From positions 1-26,978 of the IMG/VR virus record IMGVR_UViG_3300032562_000149: a stretch of DNA of 26,978 nucleotides; one strand, given 5' to 3'. A program made the translations under genes and the position numbers. Source of the DNA: a virus. Below are positions 5,638 through 14,171 of the stretch, one piece after another; the stretch's first letter is position 1, and each line of letters starts with the position of its first letter. Below the pieces are notes generated by a model. That model was not told the DNA's origin and did no database searches. It was given only the letters and a program-made list of their open reading frames with translations.

Positions 5638-7839
5638 TTATGTCGGCAGGATCCTCATGTACGATCCCTGCTCGACGGTATACGGATCGCCTGTATTCGA
5701 GACCTGGCAGTTCAGCGTCAGCGTGCCGGCCGCCGTCACGGTGAGGATCGCGTAGATATCCGCCCAGGCACCCGTATTGGTCTGCGGCGGCGAGGTCAGG
5801 CCGGACGTGAACGGCGTCACGTTCATCAGCGTCGATTGCGTGGGTGCGGCATTCGCGGCCTGCGGCTGCCAGAGGATCGCGTTGACGACGCCGGTAGCTG
5901 TCCCGGTGAAGGCGAACGTGAATGTGTGCGATCCGCCCGAGTTCGGGCAGGTGCCGAAGACCCGGACCGTGACCTCGTAGTTGCCGGCACCGAGGGATGC
6001 GGACAGGCCGGGGATGGCTACCGGGCTGGTCGTGTTGAACGACTGACCGCCGCTGCCCACTGTCGTGTAGGCGGTGTGGTGCGTGATGTTGTACCGCTGG
6101 CCGTCGAGCGCATTAACAGCCTGCATCTCTCCAATCGAGTTCGACAGGATGGTCGAGACCGTGGTCGGCAGGGTTCCGGTGAAGTTCGTGAAGGTGAGCG
6201 GCACGGTTGTCTGGACCGACGTCGTGCCGCCCGGTCCCAGGGTGAGCGTCGCCTGCTCGGTGTAGGGTCCTCCTGGCGCGCTGGCGGTCCAGATCGAGAA
6301 GACGCCGCCGTTCTGGTTGGTCGCCACGTACGTCCCGCTGACCAGCGCGTACCCGGTTCGCCCGGCCAGGAAGGCGTTACCGTACTGGTCGGTGCCGGCG
6401 TTGGCGGCATCCGAGCCGATCAGCGTGCCGAGGGCCGCGCCGGTACCGCCGTACTGGAGATCGGCGTTGGCGTTGATCGTCTTGAAGGTACCGAAAATGT
6501 AATTGAAATTTATGGCACCCTGGTAGATCTGGACGGTCAGTGACGCGGACTGGTCAAACGAGGACACGCCGGGCGCGACTCCGTTGCCCTCCGGGTCGAC
6601 GGTGGTGCCGTTCGCCGCGACCACGAAGAACGGGTCGTTGCCGGTCGCGGGCGTGCCGTTGTAGAAGAAGAGGCCGGACGGGTTGATGATCGAGTCGGTG
6701 CCGAGGAACGTCGCGGCGCTGATGACCGTGCTGTTGACGATCCCGGCGTAGACGATCCCGGCCGCGAGCTGTGTCGCGGTGATCGTCCCGGCCTGGATGA
6801 GCGAGCCGGGTACTTGCGGCATCACGAGGATGCCGGCTGCGTAGATCGTGCCGCCGGACGCGTTCGGTGACAGCCGGGCATAGCCGGCACCCGCCGTCCC
6901 GGCGGACTCCTGCACGGTGGTGACCTGAGTCCATGTATTAGGCGTGACCGTGAACGTCTGGGTGGTCGTGCTGACGTATGTCCCGCCGATGCCGGTCAGC
7001 CAGTCGAATCCGACGATGGCCTGGCTGGTTGTCGAGTATATCCAGGCTGTCACCAGGTAGTTCGTGTTCGGCACCGCCGCGAACGGGACAGCAGATTCCT
7101 CCATCGCCCCGGTACCGGAAGTCTGGGTGAACTCGCCCGCGTACGCGTACGGTGCCCCGGCCGGCGGGCTGGCGGTGACGCTGAACGTGCCGTTGAAACC
7201 GGCCCATCCGGTCGGGTCGCCGCCCAGGAAATACGGGTTGGCGTTGAGCGTGCCGATGTTGCCGATCAGCGACGCGGTGAGCGCGGATATCTGGGACGGG
7301 GTGATCTGGAGCGGGGTGCCGGGGATGTAGTCGCTGGTCGCGCTGGCGTTCCCGGCCTCGTTGACCGCGACGAGCACGACGTAGTACGTGACCCCGGCGG
7401 ACAGGCCCGCGATGGTGAAGGTGCCGGCCGAGGCCAGGGTGCCCTGGTAGGTAGCGGCGGTCGGCAGGAACCCGCTGGCCGTGGAGCAGAATATCTGCAC
7501 GACATCGAGGTCGGCCAGCGGGTTGCTGCCGTCCGTCATGGTGCCGTTCCAGGCCACGGTCAGGGCGAGCGGTCCGGGAGTTACCACAGGGTCTGACGGC
7601 GCGGCCGGGACGGATACGCTGTTGCTGACCAGGGAGAACGACCCGTCTTGCTGGACACCGAGTGACAGGACCGGGTTCTGGTTGGCGTCGTTGATCAGCA
7701 GCGTGCCGTTCTCGATCGAGCTGTTGCCGAGCTGGCTCACCCGCTGGTTCCGCTCCAGCATCTGGATCCGGCTCTCCAGGCCCGCGATATAGGAGGCCAG
7801 CTCGTTAAGCGAGGGCGGGAGACGGGGTGTCACGGCCAT
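5638..7839 (-). CDS. minor tail protein with coiled coil, FN3 and carbohydrate-binding-like domains
   Basis: The 733-aa product begins at the ATG at 7839, two bases after the hub gene's stop; the frame is open further upstream, but that part is a His/Arg-rich shadow of the hub. Residues 10-34 form a short coiled coil (LNELASYIAGLESRIQMLERN). About 78-178 is a fibronectin type III domain (LTVAWNG, then GLSAGVTYYVVLVAVNEAGN). About 198-342 looks like a CBM4/9-type jelly roll. The following SLIQAGTITATQLAAGIV stretch is typical of phage tail-fibre linkers. The rest is beta-rich. It probably sits at the tail tip and contacts wall or surface glycans. Confidence 0.8.
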   Translation of the reverse strand: MAVTPRLPPSLNELASYIAGLESRIQMLERNQRVSQLGNSSIENGTLLINDANQNPVLSLGVQQDGSFSLVSNSVSVPAAPSDPVVTPGPLALTVAWNGTMTDGSNPLADLDVVQIFCSTASGFLPTAATYQGTLASAGTFTIAGLSAGVTYYVVLVAVNEAGNASATSDYIPGTPLQITPSQISALTASLIGNIGTLNANPYFLGGDPTGWAGFNGTFSVTASPPAGAPYAYAGEFTQTSGTGAMEESAVPFAAVPNTNYLVTAWIYSTTSQAIVGFDWLTGIGGTYVSTTTQTFTVTPNTWTQVTTVQESAGTAGAGYARLSPNASGGTIYAAGILVMPQVPGSLIQAGTITATQLAAGIVYAGIVNSTVISAATFLGTDSIINPSGLFFYNGTPATGNDPFFVVAANGTTVDPEGNGVAPGVSSFDQSASLTVQIYQGAINFNYIFGTFKTINANADLQYGGTGAALGTLIGSDAANAGTDQYGNAFLAGRTGYALVSGTYVATNQNGGVFSIWTASAPGGPYTEQATLTLGPGGTTSVQTTVPLTFTNFTGTLPTTVSTILSNSIGEMQAVNALDGQRYNITHHTAYTTVGSGGQSFNTTSPVAIPGLSASLGAGNYEVTVRVFGTCPNSGGSHTFTFAFTGTATGVVNAILWQPQAANAAPTQSTLMNVTPFTSGLTSPPQTNTGAWADIYAILTVTAAGTLTLNCQVSNTGDPYTVEQGSYMRILPT

Positions 7840-7841
7840 GG

Positions 7842-9440
7842 CTATATCGTGCCAGCCTGCCCGGTCTCGGCGATGTAGGAGAAGCTGTCCGACCGGGCCA
7901 CGGTCAGTGTCATGATGTTCGTGGTCGGGTCCTGCTGGATGGACGTGATACGGCACCAGATCATGGTGTTCAGCCAGCCGGTGCACATCGTGACCGGGAT
8001 GTCGTCGCCGCACCCGAACGACCCGAACGGAGCGTTCGGGTGGTTCTTGATGACGACCGTCACCGGCGAGTTGATGTTCTGCATCGAGGCCAGCACCTTG
8101 TTCGCCTTGGCGGACATCCGTGCCTGGGTGGTGACCGTCTGGTCGTTGTACACGTAGGAACGGGCGATCCGGCCGGACAGCTGGCTGACGGTACTGGCGA
8201 TCTCAGCGGACCCGGACCCGGTGCCGAGGCCGATGACCTTATCGGCGAACTGGGCTCCGTTGCGTGTGACCTGGACCGGCTGGGTGATGTTCTCGCCTTC
8301 GGCGAACCGCAGTTCCGTCCGCCGTACGCCGAGGCGCGGCACGCCGAAGTTCATGGTGTGCGCGACGTCGGTCTTGGCGGTGTCCGTCCAGGTGTGCGTC
8401 TCGTACCAGTCGAACACGGCTTCCTGCTGGATGGCCTGGATCTCCTGGCCGCAGTCGGTGCTGTTCCACCACAGCAGCTGGAACGGGACCGGTGCCTCCG
8501 TGACGGTCGTGCCCTTGGCCGCGAACCCGGCGAGGCCGGGCTGGACGGTGATGTGCGTCGGGATGCCTGCGGTATTCGTGGCTATGATCACGATGTTGTA
8601 CGCGTTGCCGTTGATCAGTATGGTCTCTCCGGTGGTGAAGCCCTGCGGGTCATCGATGGCGAGGTTCTCCGCGCCCGCGTTCGCATCGACGGAGAGGTGC
8701 GTGAACGTCTGGACCTGGAGAACCGGTTCCTTGACCGAGTGGTTCTCCGTGAGCGGCGTGTTGATCACGATCTCGCCGACCGCGAGGCCGCCGAGCCCGG
8801 TGGGCACCTTGGCGATCGTGTAGCTGGTCCCGCCGTTGACCTGGATCCGCATGCCGGGCGTGAATCCCGAGGACTCGTAGACCCAGAATGACTCCGCCCC
8901 CGCGCTGGCCGGGCGGGAGATCTGCGAGGATGCCAGGTTGTCCACGTACGCGCCAACGTTCACGCCCGCCAGCTCGCTGCCGAGGCGGAGGCCGAGGTTG
9001 CCGTTGGGCTGGGACTGGAGCCAGGCCCAGATGTACCGCACGACGTTGAGGGCGTCGATGTTGTACTCGGTGTAGTTCGGTCCCTGGTAGATCATGCCGC
9101 TGGGGTAGCCGCCGAACCCGGTCGCGGTGATCGTCCACTGCGGCCCGTTGATCTGGGAAGACGTGAGGATGCCGCCCCACAGGATCTGGTTGTTCTCTTC
9201 CAGGTAGATGGCGTCGCGCCATTCCTCCAGCACCGGGTTGCCGGTGCTGTCCTTCATGTCGGAGCGGGGCGGCGCGAGTATGCAGGTAAATGTGTTGGGG
9301 TTGTTCAGGCTCCAGGTAATGGAAGGGCTGGTGATGCCCTGGACGTCCCGGTGGATCCACGCGCCGGTAATCAGGTTCTGGCAGTGCATGCGCGGCATCT
9401 GGGACTGGATGAACACCGGGCTGGCAGGGGCTAGCGTCAT
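7842..9440 (-). CDS. baseplate hub / minor tail protein (ReqiPepy6 Gp37-like)
   Basis: This 532-aa protein resembles the siphovirus ReqiPepy6 Gp37-like hub group, related in fold to T4 gp27 and phage Tal proteins. The N-terminal part has SITWSLNNPNTFTCILAPPRSDM, an EEWRDAIYLEENNQILWGGIL strand pair and FGGYPSGMIYQG. The C-terminal half carries AVFDWYETHTW and RRTELRFAEGENI. Inserted between them are two tandem beta modules (residues about 178-244 and 253-318), each starting AGAE and containing a GF.(P/T)G motif. It starts in an ATGA overlap with the 1015-aa tail gene. It should form the central tail tip that opens toward the cell envelope. Confidence 0.75.
   Translation of the reverse strand: MTLAPASPVFIQSQMPRMHCQNLITGAWIHRDVQGITSPSITWSLNNPNTFTCILAPPRSDMKDSTGNPVLEEWRDAIYLEENNQILWGGILTSSQINGPQWTITATGFGGYPSGMIYQGPNYTEYNIDALNVVRYIWAWLQSQPNGNLGLRLGSELAGVNVGAYVDNLASSQISRPASAGAESFWVYESSGFTPGMRIQVNGGTSYTIAKVPTGLGGLAVGEIVINTPLTENHSVKEPVLQVQTFTHLSVDANAGAENLAIDDPQGFTTGETILINGNAYNIVIIATNTAGIPTHITVQPGLAGFAAKGTTVTEAPVPFQLLWWNSTDCGQEIQAIQQEAVFDWYETHTWTDTAKTDVAHTMNFGVPRLGVRRTELRFAEGENITQPVQVTRNGAQFADKVIGLGTGSGSAEIASTVSQLSGRIARSYVYNDQTVTTQARMSAKANKVLASMQNINSPVTVVIKNHPNAPFGSFGCGDDIPVTMCTGWLNTMIWCRITSIQQDPTTNIMTLTVARSDSFSYIAETGQAGTI
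8487..8909 (-). repeat. two tandem beta modules in the hub protein
   Basis: Residues 178-244 and 253-318 of the hub align with each other: AGAE at the start, GFTPG or GFTTG about 12 residues later, then a strand pair ending in SYTIA or AYNIV, and a closing hydrophobic stretch. Protein-level identity is low but the order of landmarks is the same. A third copy is in the zinc-ribbon protein at 24671-25090. Confidence 0.55.
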
Positions 9441-12400
9441 GTGATCTGCTCCGCGACGGTGCCGAGGTAGGGGACGGCCGGGGCGGCGGGCGTGAACGTC
9501 ACGTTGACGAGACCGAACGCCGGGGTGCCGACGTTAGTGATGGTATAGACCTGGCCGGCGTTCATGAGCGCGTTGTACAGCGCCTCGTACACGAAGTCCC
9601 AGTAGAAGACGGTAGAGGCAGGCGGCGTGCCGGCCGCCGTCGCGAAGACGGCGGCCCCGGTCGCCCCGGCGGGCGGGTACGTCTGCGGCATGATGGTCAC
9701 GACCTGCGTCGTGGCCGCGAGCGCGCCGGATGACGCCAGGCTGGCGGAGATGAGACCGGAAGGCCCGTACCAGTTGATGCCGACCGAGACGCCGGCGGAC
9801 CAGGCGGCCGACGCGGTGACCGAGCCGGTCGCTATGTACTCGTAGCCTCCGCCGGGAAGCGTGATCGTCTCGGATATCATGCCCGGCTGGGACGTGGTGC
9901 CGTTAGGCGTGACCGAGCAGGAGTGCGTGCCGAGGTCGAGTGCCCACGGGTACAGGAGAGACTGGGCGATCACCGCGCCGCCTGTCGCGGTCCACGGCGT
10001 GGTTCCTGTCTCGAATGAGCAGTTCTGGTTGAGCCGGGCAACCGGGGCGGATATGCCGGAGAGCGGGATGGTGACCGGGTTGCCGGAGTACATCTGGAAC
10101 TGCTGCCCGGCGGTCACCCCGTAGTTCGCCACGTCGGCGGCCCGGAGCGTGATCACGTTCGTTGCCGGCCCGTCTTCCACGGCGATGAGCCCCCACGGGA
10201 GCGCTATCGTCGGTTTCACAGTGTAGATGAGCACGTCCCAGGCCCCGGCTGAGTCAGCGGGCGCGAGGCCGGGGAGCGTGACAGTTGTCGTGACAGCGCT
10301 GTAGAAGTCAGCGGCCCCGGCGGTATCTGTCATCGTTACCGGGATCAGGCCCGGACCGGCTGCTGTTTCAGCGGCCCCGGCCGTGTCCGTCATCGTGACC
10401 GAGGATGACCCGGTACCGCTGATTGCCAGCTTGTCGGCGGCCCCCGCCGCGTCCCCGGCCGTGATCCCGACAAGGTAGGCCAGGGTATCGGCAGCCGCGC
10501 CCTCGTCGGCCAGGATGGGCATCACGGCGGATATGACCAGGGTGTCAGCGGCCCCGGCGGTGTCTGCCTGTGGTACGGGTGACGCGCCGCCGGACTCAGA
10601 AGCGCTGTCCACTGCCCCCGCGACGTCGGACATAGCAGTGGCCCGGGTCGGCGTGACCAGGGTGTCTACGGCCCCGGCGGTATCGGACAGAGCGATCCCG
10701 CGTGCCGGGATGGTGTCGGCGGCCCCGGCCGCGTCTGCCAGCGGGGCGGTCACGATGACGGCGGGCGCTTCCACGGCTCCGCCGGCATCGGGGAGCGGTG
10801 CGATGACGGTGACGGCCAGGGTATCGGCCGCGCCCGCGACGTCGGCGGCGGTCGCGGTCACGGTAACCGGCAGGGCGTCGGCGGCCCCGGCCACATCTGC
10901 CGCCGGCACGGCGGCCGGGCTGGCCAGCGCGTCCACGGCTCCGGCCGCGTCCGCCTGGGTAACAGGGGTCACCGTCGCCTGCGCGACCGCCTCGTTATCC
11001 GCCGGAGGCAGGTAGAACGGTGTGACTTCAGGGCCTTCGGGAGCGCCCGGGAACCAGCCGGGACCGAAGACGAACGGACCCGGGGGCATGCCCGGGTCGG
11101 CGGCCATCACGGGAGAGAGCCCGGCCGCGATCGTGACGATCCCGGCCGTCCAGGCAGCGGTGCCGACGCTCGACTGCGCCCATGAGTACGTCTGGCCCTG
11201 GCTGCCCGCCGCGATCTGCACGCCGGACCACGCGTAGAAGCTGGGGTCGCTCAGGATGCTGGTCCACGGGTACCCCGGCGTGGCGGATGTAAGGAAGTAC
11301 CCGATCGCCGAGCCGACGATCAGCTCGTTCGGCTCGGTCGTCGCGCCGGCCGGCCCGGCGGACGGGTTGGCTGTGTTGTTGCCGGTCGCCAGCGCCTGTG
11401 CCGGCGTATCAAGGTACGGGTACGAGCCCAGGCCGTAGACCTCGTACGCCTTGAGATCGAAAGCCGTGCCGCTGACCGTGACGCTGACAGCGGTCGATCC
11501 GCCGGGAACGCCGGCCAGCACGTAGACGTACTGCTCGACCGTGCCGCCGCCGGCCACCGGCGACTGCGTGAACGGGAAGGACAGCAGGGTGACGGGAACG
11601 CCGCCGCCGTAGGCCGGTGCCGAGAACGAGATCGTCCCCGAGCTGGCGTACGCGCTCGGGATCAGGACGATGGCATTGCCGGCCGTCACCGCCAACGGGA
11701 AGTTGCCGGACGCGCCGGTGATCTGGGCGGCCTGGACGACCCGGATCCCGTTGTAGACCGGTGTCTCGACGTCGGTGCTGACCGGCCAGGGCTCGAACGG
11801 TACGCCGTTCGGCGTCGCGGGGGCCGCCGGGAACCACCCGGGCGGCATAGGTGCCGGGTCAACGTTCTGCGCGAAGACCGGCAGGAGGGTCTCGTCCGAC
11901 ATCAGGACGGCGATGCCGAGGTCCGAGCCGGAACCGGTGCCCCAGACCGGTTGCTGGGTAGCTGACGTGCAGTCCGGGTTGAACGCCAGCCCGTTGCTTT
12001 CCGGGTCGATGAAGTACGTGTAGCCCGGAGTGGACCCGGCGGCATAGGAAATGCCGAAGTAGCAGAAGCAGAAGTACAGCTCGCCGGGCGCGGCCGGGGT
12101 CAGCGCCGGAAAGAACGCCGTCGCACCGGAATCCAGGTTCCCCGAGACATCCAGGTGCCAGGTGCCGACAGTGGATGAGAACTCCTGCCCGGCGATCCGG
12201 AGATTGCCGGGCAGGGTCGCGGTGAAGCTCAGGGTCGCGGTCGATGACCCGGTGGCATAGGACGTGCCTGCCCAGACGACGGCGCAGCACGGGCTGTACG
12301 TACCGCCGAAAGACGGGGTGACCTGCTCCCAGGTACAGTTTCCCCCGCTGATCCCGTCGCAGTAGACGATGCTGGTGGACTCGCAGATGATCTCTACGAG

Positions 12401-12484
12401 GATCAGGTCACCGGTGTTGACCGGGCTGACGGTCAACGATGAGCTGGTCCCGGCGAACGGGCTGCCGACCGCCGTAAAGGTCAT
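9437..12484 (-). CDS. large minor tail protein with tandem AGA repeats
   Basis: The 1015-aa product has four parts. Residues 1-200 and about 243-455 are two related beta-sandwich domains, each followed by a proline-rich linker containing GWFP (216-219 and 476-479). Residues 512-750 are 13 repeats of D-x-A-G-A-x-D spaced 17-24 residues. About 815-965 looks like a CBM4/9-type jelly roll (NCSFETGTTPW...), and a short beta domain closes the protein. The N-terminal domain is unusually rich in cysteine. AGGGAGGG lies about 4 bases before the ATG. The likely role is a long, flexible receptor-binding or tail-tip fibre protein, given its place between small tail genes and the hub. Confidence 0.78.
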   Translation of the reverse strand: MTFTAVGSPFAGTSSSLTVSPVNTGDLILVEIICESTSIVYCDGISGGNCTWEQVTPSFGGTYSPCCAVVWAGTSYATGSSTATLSFTATLPGNLRIAGQEFSSTVGTWHLDVSGNLDSGATAFFPALTPAAPGELYFCFCYFGISYAAGSTPGYTYFIDPESNGLAFNPDCTSATQQPVWGTGSGSDLGIAVLMSDETLLPVFAQNVDPAPMPPGWFPAAPATPNGVPFEPWPVSTDVETPVYNGIRVVQAAQITGASGNFPLAVTAGNAIVLIPSAYASSGTISFSAPAYGGGVPVTLLSFPFTQSPVAGGGTVEQYVYVLAGVPGGSTAVSVTVSGTAFDLKAYEVYGLGSYPYLDTPAQALATGNNTANPSAGPAGATTEPNELIVGSAIGYFLTSATPGYPWTSILSDPSFYAWSGVQIAAGSQGQTYSWAQSSVGTAAWTAGIVTIAAGLSPVMAADPGMPPGPFVFGPGWFPGAPEGPEVTPFYLPPADNEAVAQATVTPVTQADAAGAVDALASPAAVPAADVAGAADALPVTVTATAADVAGAADTLAVTVIAPLPDAGGAVEAPAVIVTAPLADAAGAADTIPARGIALSDTAGAVDTLVTPTRATAMSDVAGAVDSASESGGASPVPQADTAGAADTLVISAVMPILADEGAAADTLAYLVGITAGDAAGAADKLAISGTGSSSVTMTDTAGAAETAAGPGLIPVTMTDTAGAADFYSAVTTTVTLPGLAPADSAGAWDVLIYTVKPTIALPWGLIAVEDGPATNVITLRAADVANYGVTAGQQFQMYSGNPVTIPLSGISAPVARLNQNCSFETGTTPWTATGGAVIAQSLLYPWALDLGTHSCSVTPNGTTSQPGMISETITLPGGGYEYIATGSVTASAAWSAGVSVGINWYGPSGLISASLASSGALAATTQVVTIMPQTYPPAGATGAAVFATAAGTPPASTVFYWDFVYEALYNALMNAGQVYTITNVGTPAFGLVNVTFTPAAPAVPYLGTVAEQIT
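10211..10954 (-). repeat. 13-copy DxAGAxD repeat tract
   Basis: Coding repeats inside the 1015-aa tail protein. The heptad D-x-A-G-A-x-D begins at residues 512, 530, 548, 566, 584, 601, 620, 641, 660, 678, 700, 720 and 744; the first four steps are exactly 18 residues (54 bases), later ones drift to 17-24. On the plus strand this appears as recurring GCGGCCCCGGC blocks. Two copies (residues about 697-706 and 717-726) share TMTDTAGAA, suggesting a recent duplication. Confidence 0.85.
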
Positions 12485-12535
12485 GCAGCCCTCCCTAGCA
12501 GCGTCTTCTTACATAAACGGGGCTGGCTCCGGGGA

Positions 12536-12823
12536 TCAGGTCGGCCCGGTCACCGCCGTGAGCGCGTTCATGAAGTTGAATTCGCTGGCCTGGGTCGCGG
12601 TGCCGCTGCATACCCCGGCGATCGTTCCCATGTAGTCCGATATGGTGATGAAGTTGGTAGCATCAGCCGACGCGAACCCGATCGTCTCCAGGCCGGCCGC
12701 GCCCTGGGCGGTGGTGTACGCGTACAGCTCGTCCGCGTCCGCTACCCAGCTCTGGAGTATCTGGGCGAGCTGCTCCACGAGCGCGTTCAGGCTCGCGACG
12801 GTGGGGATGTCCCCGATAGCCAT
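12536..12823 (-). CDS. small tail-region protein of unknown role
   Basis: The 95-aa protein has an excellent ribosome binding site (AAAGGAG, 7 bases before the ATG). It opens with a helix (VASLNALVEQLAQILQSWVADADELYAYT), followed by a second helical or mixed part (FITISDYMGTIAGVCSGTATQASEFNFMNAL). A similar pattern occurs in small proteins among actinophage tail genes, of unknown role to me. Position between minor tail genes suggests a small virion or tail assembly component. A 51-base gap to the next gene holds only that gene's binding site. Confidence 0.7.
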   Translation of the reverse strand: MAIGDIPTVASLNALVEQLAQILQSWVADADELYAYTTAQGAAGLETIGFASADATNFITISDYMGTIAGVCSGTATQASEFNFMNALTAVTGPT

Positions 12824-12835
12824 ATCCTGTCTCCT

Positions 12836-13450
12836 TTACCCGAGTAGTTCGCAGGTCAGTTCGTCGGTGGTGATGGATGTCAGGCCCGTGTTCGTCGCGA
12901 CCGTCACGCCGACCGAGACGAGCTGGGCGATGTTCGTGACCATGCCGAACCCGGGCGTCCCGGTCTGCTGGACGGTGACCGCTGCCAGGGTCTGCGGAAG
13001 AGGCACGGGAGTGGCGAACGCGGTCAGTGACGTGCCGGTAGTAAGCCGTCCGCGTCCGACGATCTGCGCGTTAGTCAGCGAGACGATAGGACTGGACACG
13101 GAGGTGATCCGGCCCCAGTACTCCAGGATCCACGGGATGCCGGTGACGGCCACAGCAGTGACAGACGGGCTGGCTCCGAGCACGGCAGACGACGCGACCA
13201 GCGGGTTGGAGACCGTGGCCGTGGACGCGGCGGTCATGTAGAAACCCCAGGTAATGGCACTGGCTGTCGTCGTGGCGGCATAGCTCCCGTGCGCTATCAG
13301 CCGGACCCGTGTTCCCTGGTTGAGCTGGGGCGGGAACAGGATGAGCTGTGCCGGGCTGATGTCCGTGAGCGTAGCGGTAGTAAAGCTGCTAACGGTTACC
13401 GACGTGTTGTTAAGTTGCGGGATAGGCGCAGACCAGAGGGTACCGGGCAT
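12836..13450 (-). CDS. beta-rich minor tail protein, 204 aa
   Basis: The protein is dominated by Thr/Ser/Val-rich strands (TSVTVSSFTTATLTDISPAQLILFPPQL, then GTRVRLIAHGSYAATTTASAITWGFYMT) and a late strand (GMVTNIAQLVSVGVTVATN). This is the composition of trimeric tail-fibre or decoration proteins with a jelly-roll or beta-sandwich fold. It starts one base after the preceding stop (TGA-C-ATG). Likely a virion surface component attached to the tail tip; the exact role is not visible in sequence. Confidence 0.68.
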   Translation of the reverse strand: MPGTLWSAPIPQLNNTSVTVSSFTTATLTDISPAQLILFPPQLNQGTRVRLIAHGSYAATTTASAITWGFYMTAASTATVSNPLVASSAVLGASPSVTAVAVTGIPWILEYWGRITSVSSPIVSLTNAQIVGRGRLTTGTSLTAFATPVPLPQTLAAVTVQQTGTPGFGMVTNIAQLVSVGVTVATNTGLTSITTDELTCELLG

Positions 13451-13451
13451 G

Positions 13452-14156
13452 TCAGACCACCGTTCCTGAGCCGCTCGGGTAGCCGAACGAGATTGTTTCC
13501 GTGGCGGTCCAGGTCTGGCCGCTGGCCTTGGTGCCCATGCCCCCGGCCGGGACGCCCCGGTTGAAGAAGATGGTCGTGCCGCCGAGCCCGTTCAGGTACA
13601 CGCCCGAGGCGGTGTAGTTGTCGGTGCCGAACTCGTTCCACGCGAAGTTCGCGACACCGGTGCCGAACGTTGACGTGAACGTCAGGGTGGGCGGGGTCGA
13701 GCCGGTCGCGATGGTGGGCGAGGACGAGACCAGCTGGTAGTACGAGGTGGTCGATGACGAGCCGGTGTCACCCTGGAGATATGTCTGGGCGTAGCTGACG
13801 GCGGTGGATGACGTGCCGACGCCGATCCTGCCAGCCGACGCGGAGAACTTGGTGGTGATCGAGGTGCCCGCGACGCCGCCGAGCAACGCCACCCAGCCGC
13901 CCTGGACGACGTTGTTGCAGTTCTCCTGCGTCCAGGTACCGGAAGGCGTGACATGCAGTTCGCGGAACGCTTCCGGTGAGACGGTGAAGTTACCCCGGGT
14001 CATGATTCGTGACGGGTCCGGCCCGAGCAGTTTCTCCAGTGCCCACCGGGTCTGGTCCTCGTCCCACTTCTCGATCGTCATGCTGGTCTGGACCACCGCG
14101 TACTCGTGCATGGGTGAGTGCACCGCGACCTCGAACCGCTCGCTGGCGCTGTTCAT
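13452..14156 (-). CDS. minor tail protein, 234 aa
   Basis: I chose the ATG at 14156; an in-frame TTG at 14162 would be 5 bases from the AGGGAG box, against 11 for the ATG, and is a real alternative. The N-terminus is charged and helical (EKWDEDQTRWALEKLLG), probably a docking region. The remainder is a Gly/Ser/Thr-rich beta domain (NNVVQGGWVALLGG, SYAQTYLQGDTGSS, NFAWNEFGTDNYTASG, ending GQTWTATETISFGYPSG). That combination is common in actinophage virion-surface proteins. It sits among minor tail genes and shares its binding site with the upstream stop codon. Confidence 0.7.
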   Translation of the reverse strand: MNSASERFEVAVHSPMHEYAVVQTSMTIEKWDEDQTRWALEKLLGPDPSRIMTRGNFTVSPEAFRELHVTPSGTWTQENCNNVVQGGWVALLGGVAGTSITTKFSASAGRIGVGTSSTAVSYAQTYLQGDTGSSSTTSYYQLVSSSPTIATGSTPPTLTFTSTFGTGVANFAWNEFGTDNYTASGVYLNGLGGTTIFFNRGVPAGGMGTKASGQTWTATETISFGYPSGSGTVV

Positions 14157-14171
14157 GTCCAATGTGTCTCC

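Noticed and set aside
5611-6543. 310-codon plus-strand frame at the tail gene end
   Set aside because: Arg/Gly-rich shadow of the 733-aa tail protein; no binding site and no recognisable motif.
10211-10954. Repeat tract as a CRISPR array or diversity-generating element
   Set aside because: Repeats are coding, variable, without unique spacers, and there is no cas gene, reverse transcriptase or template repeat.
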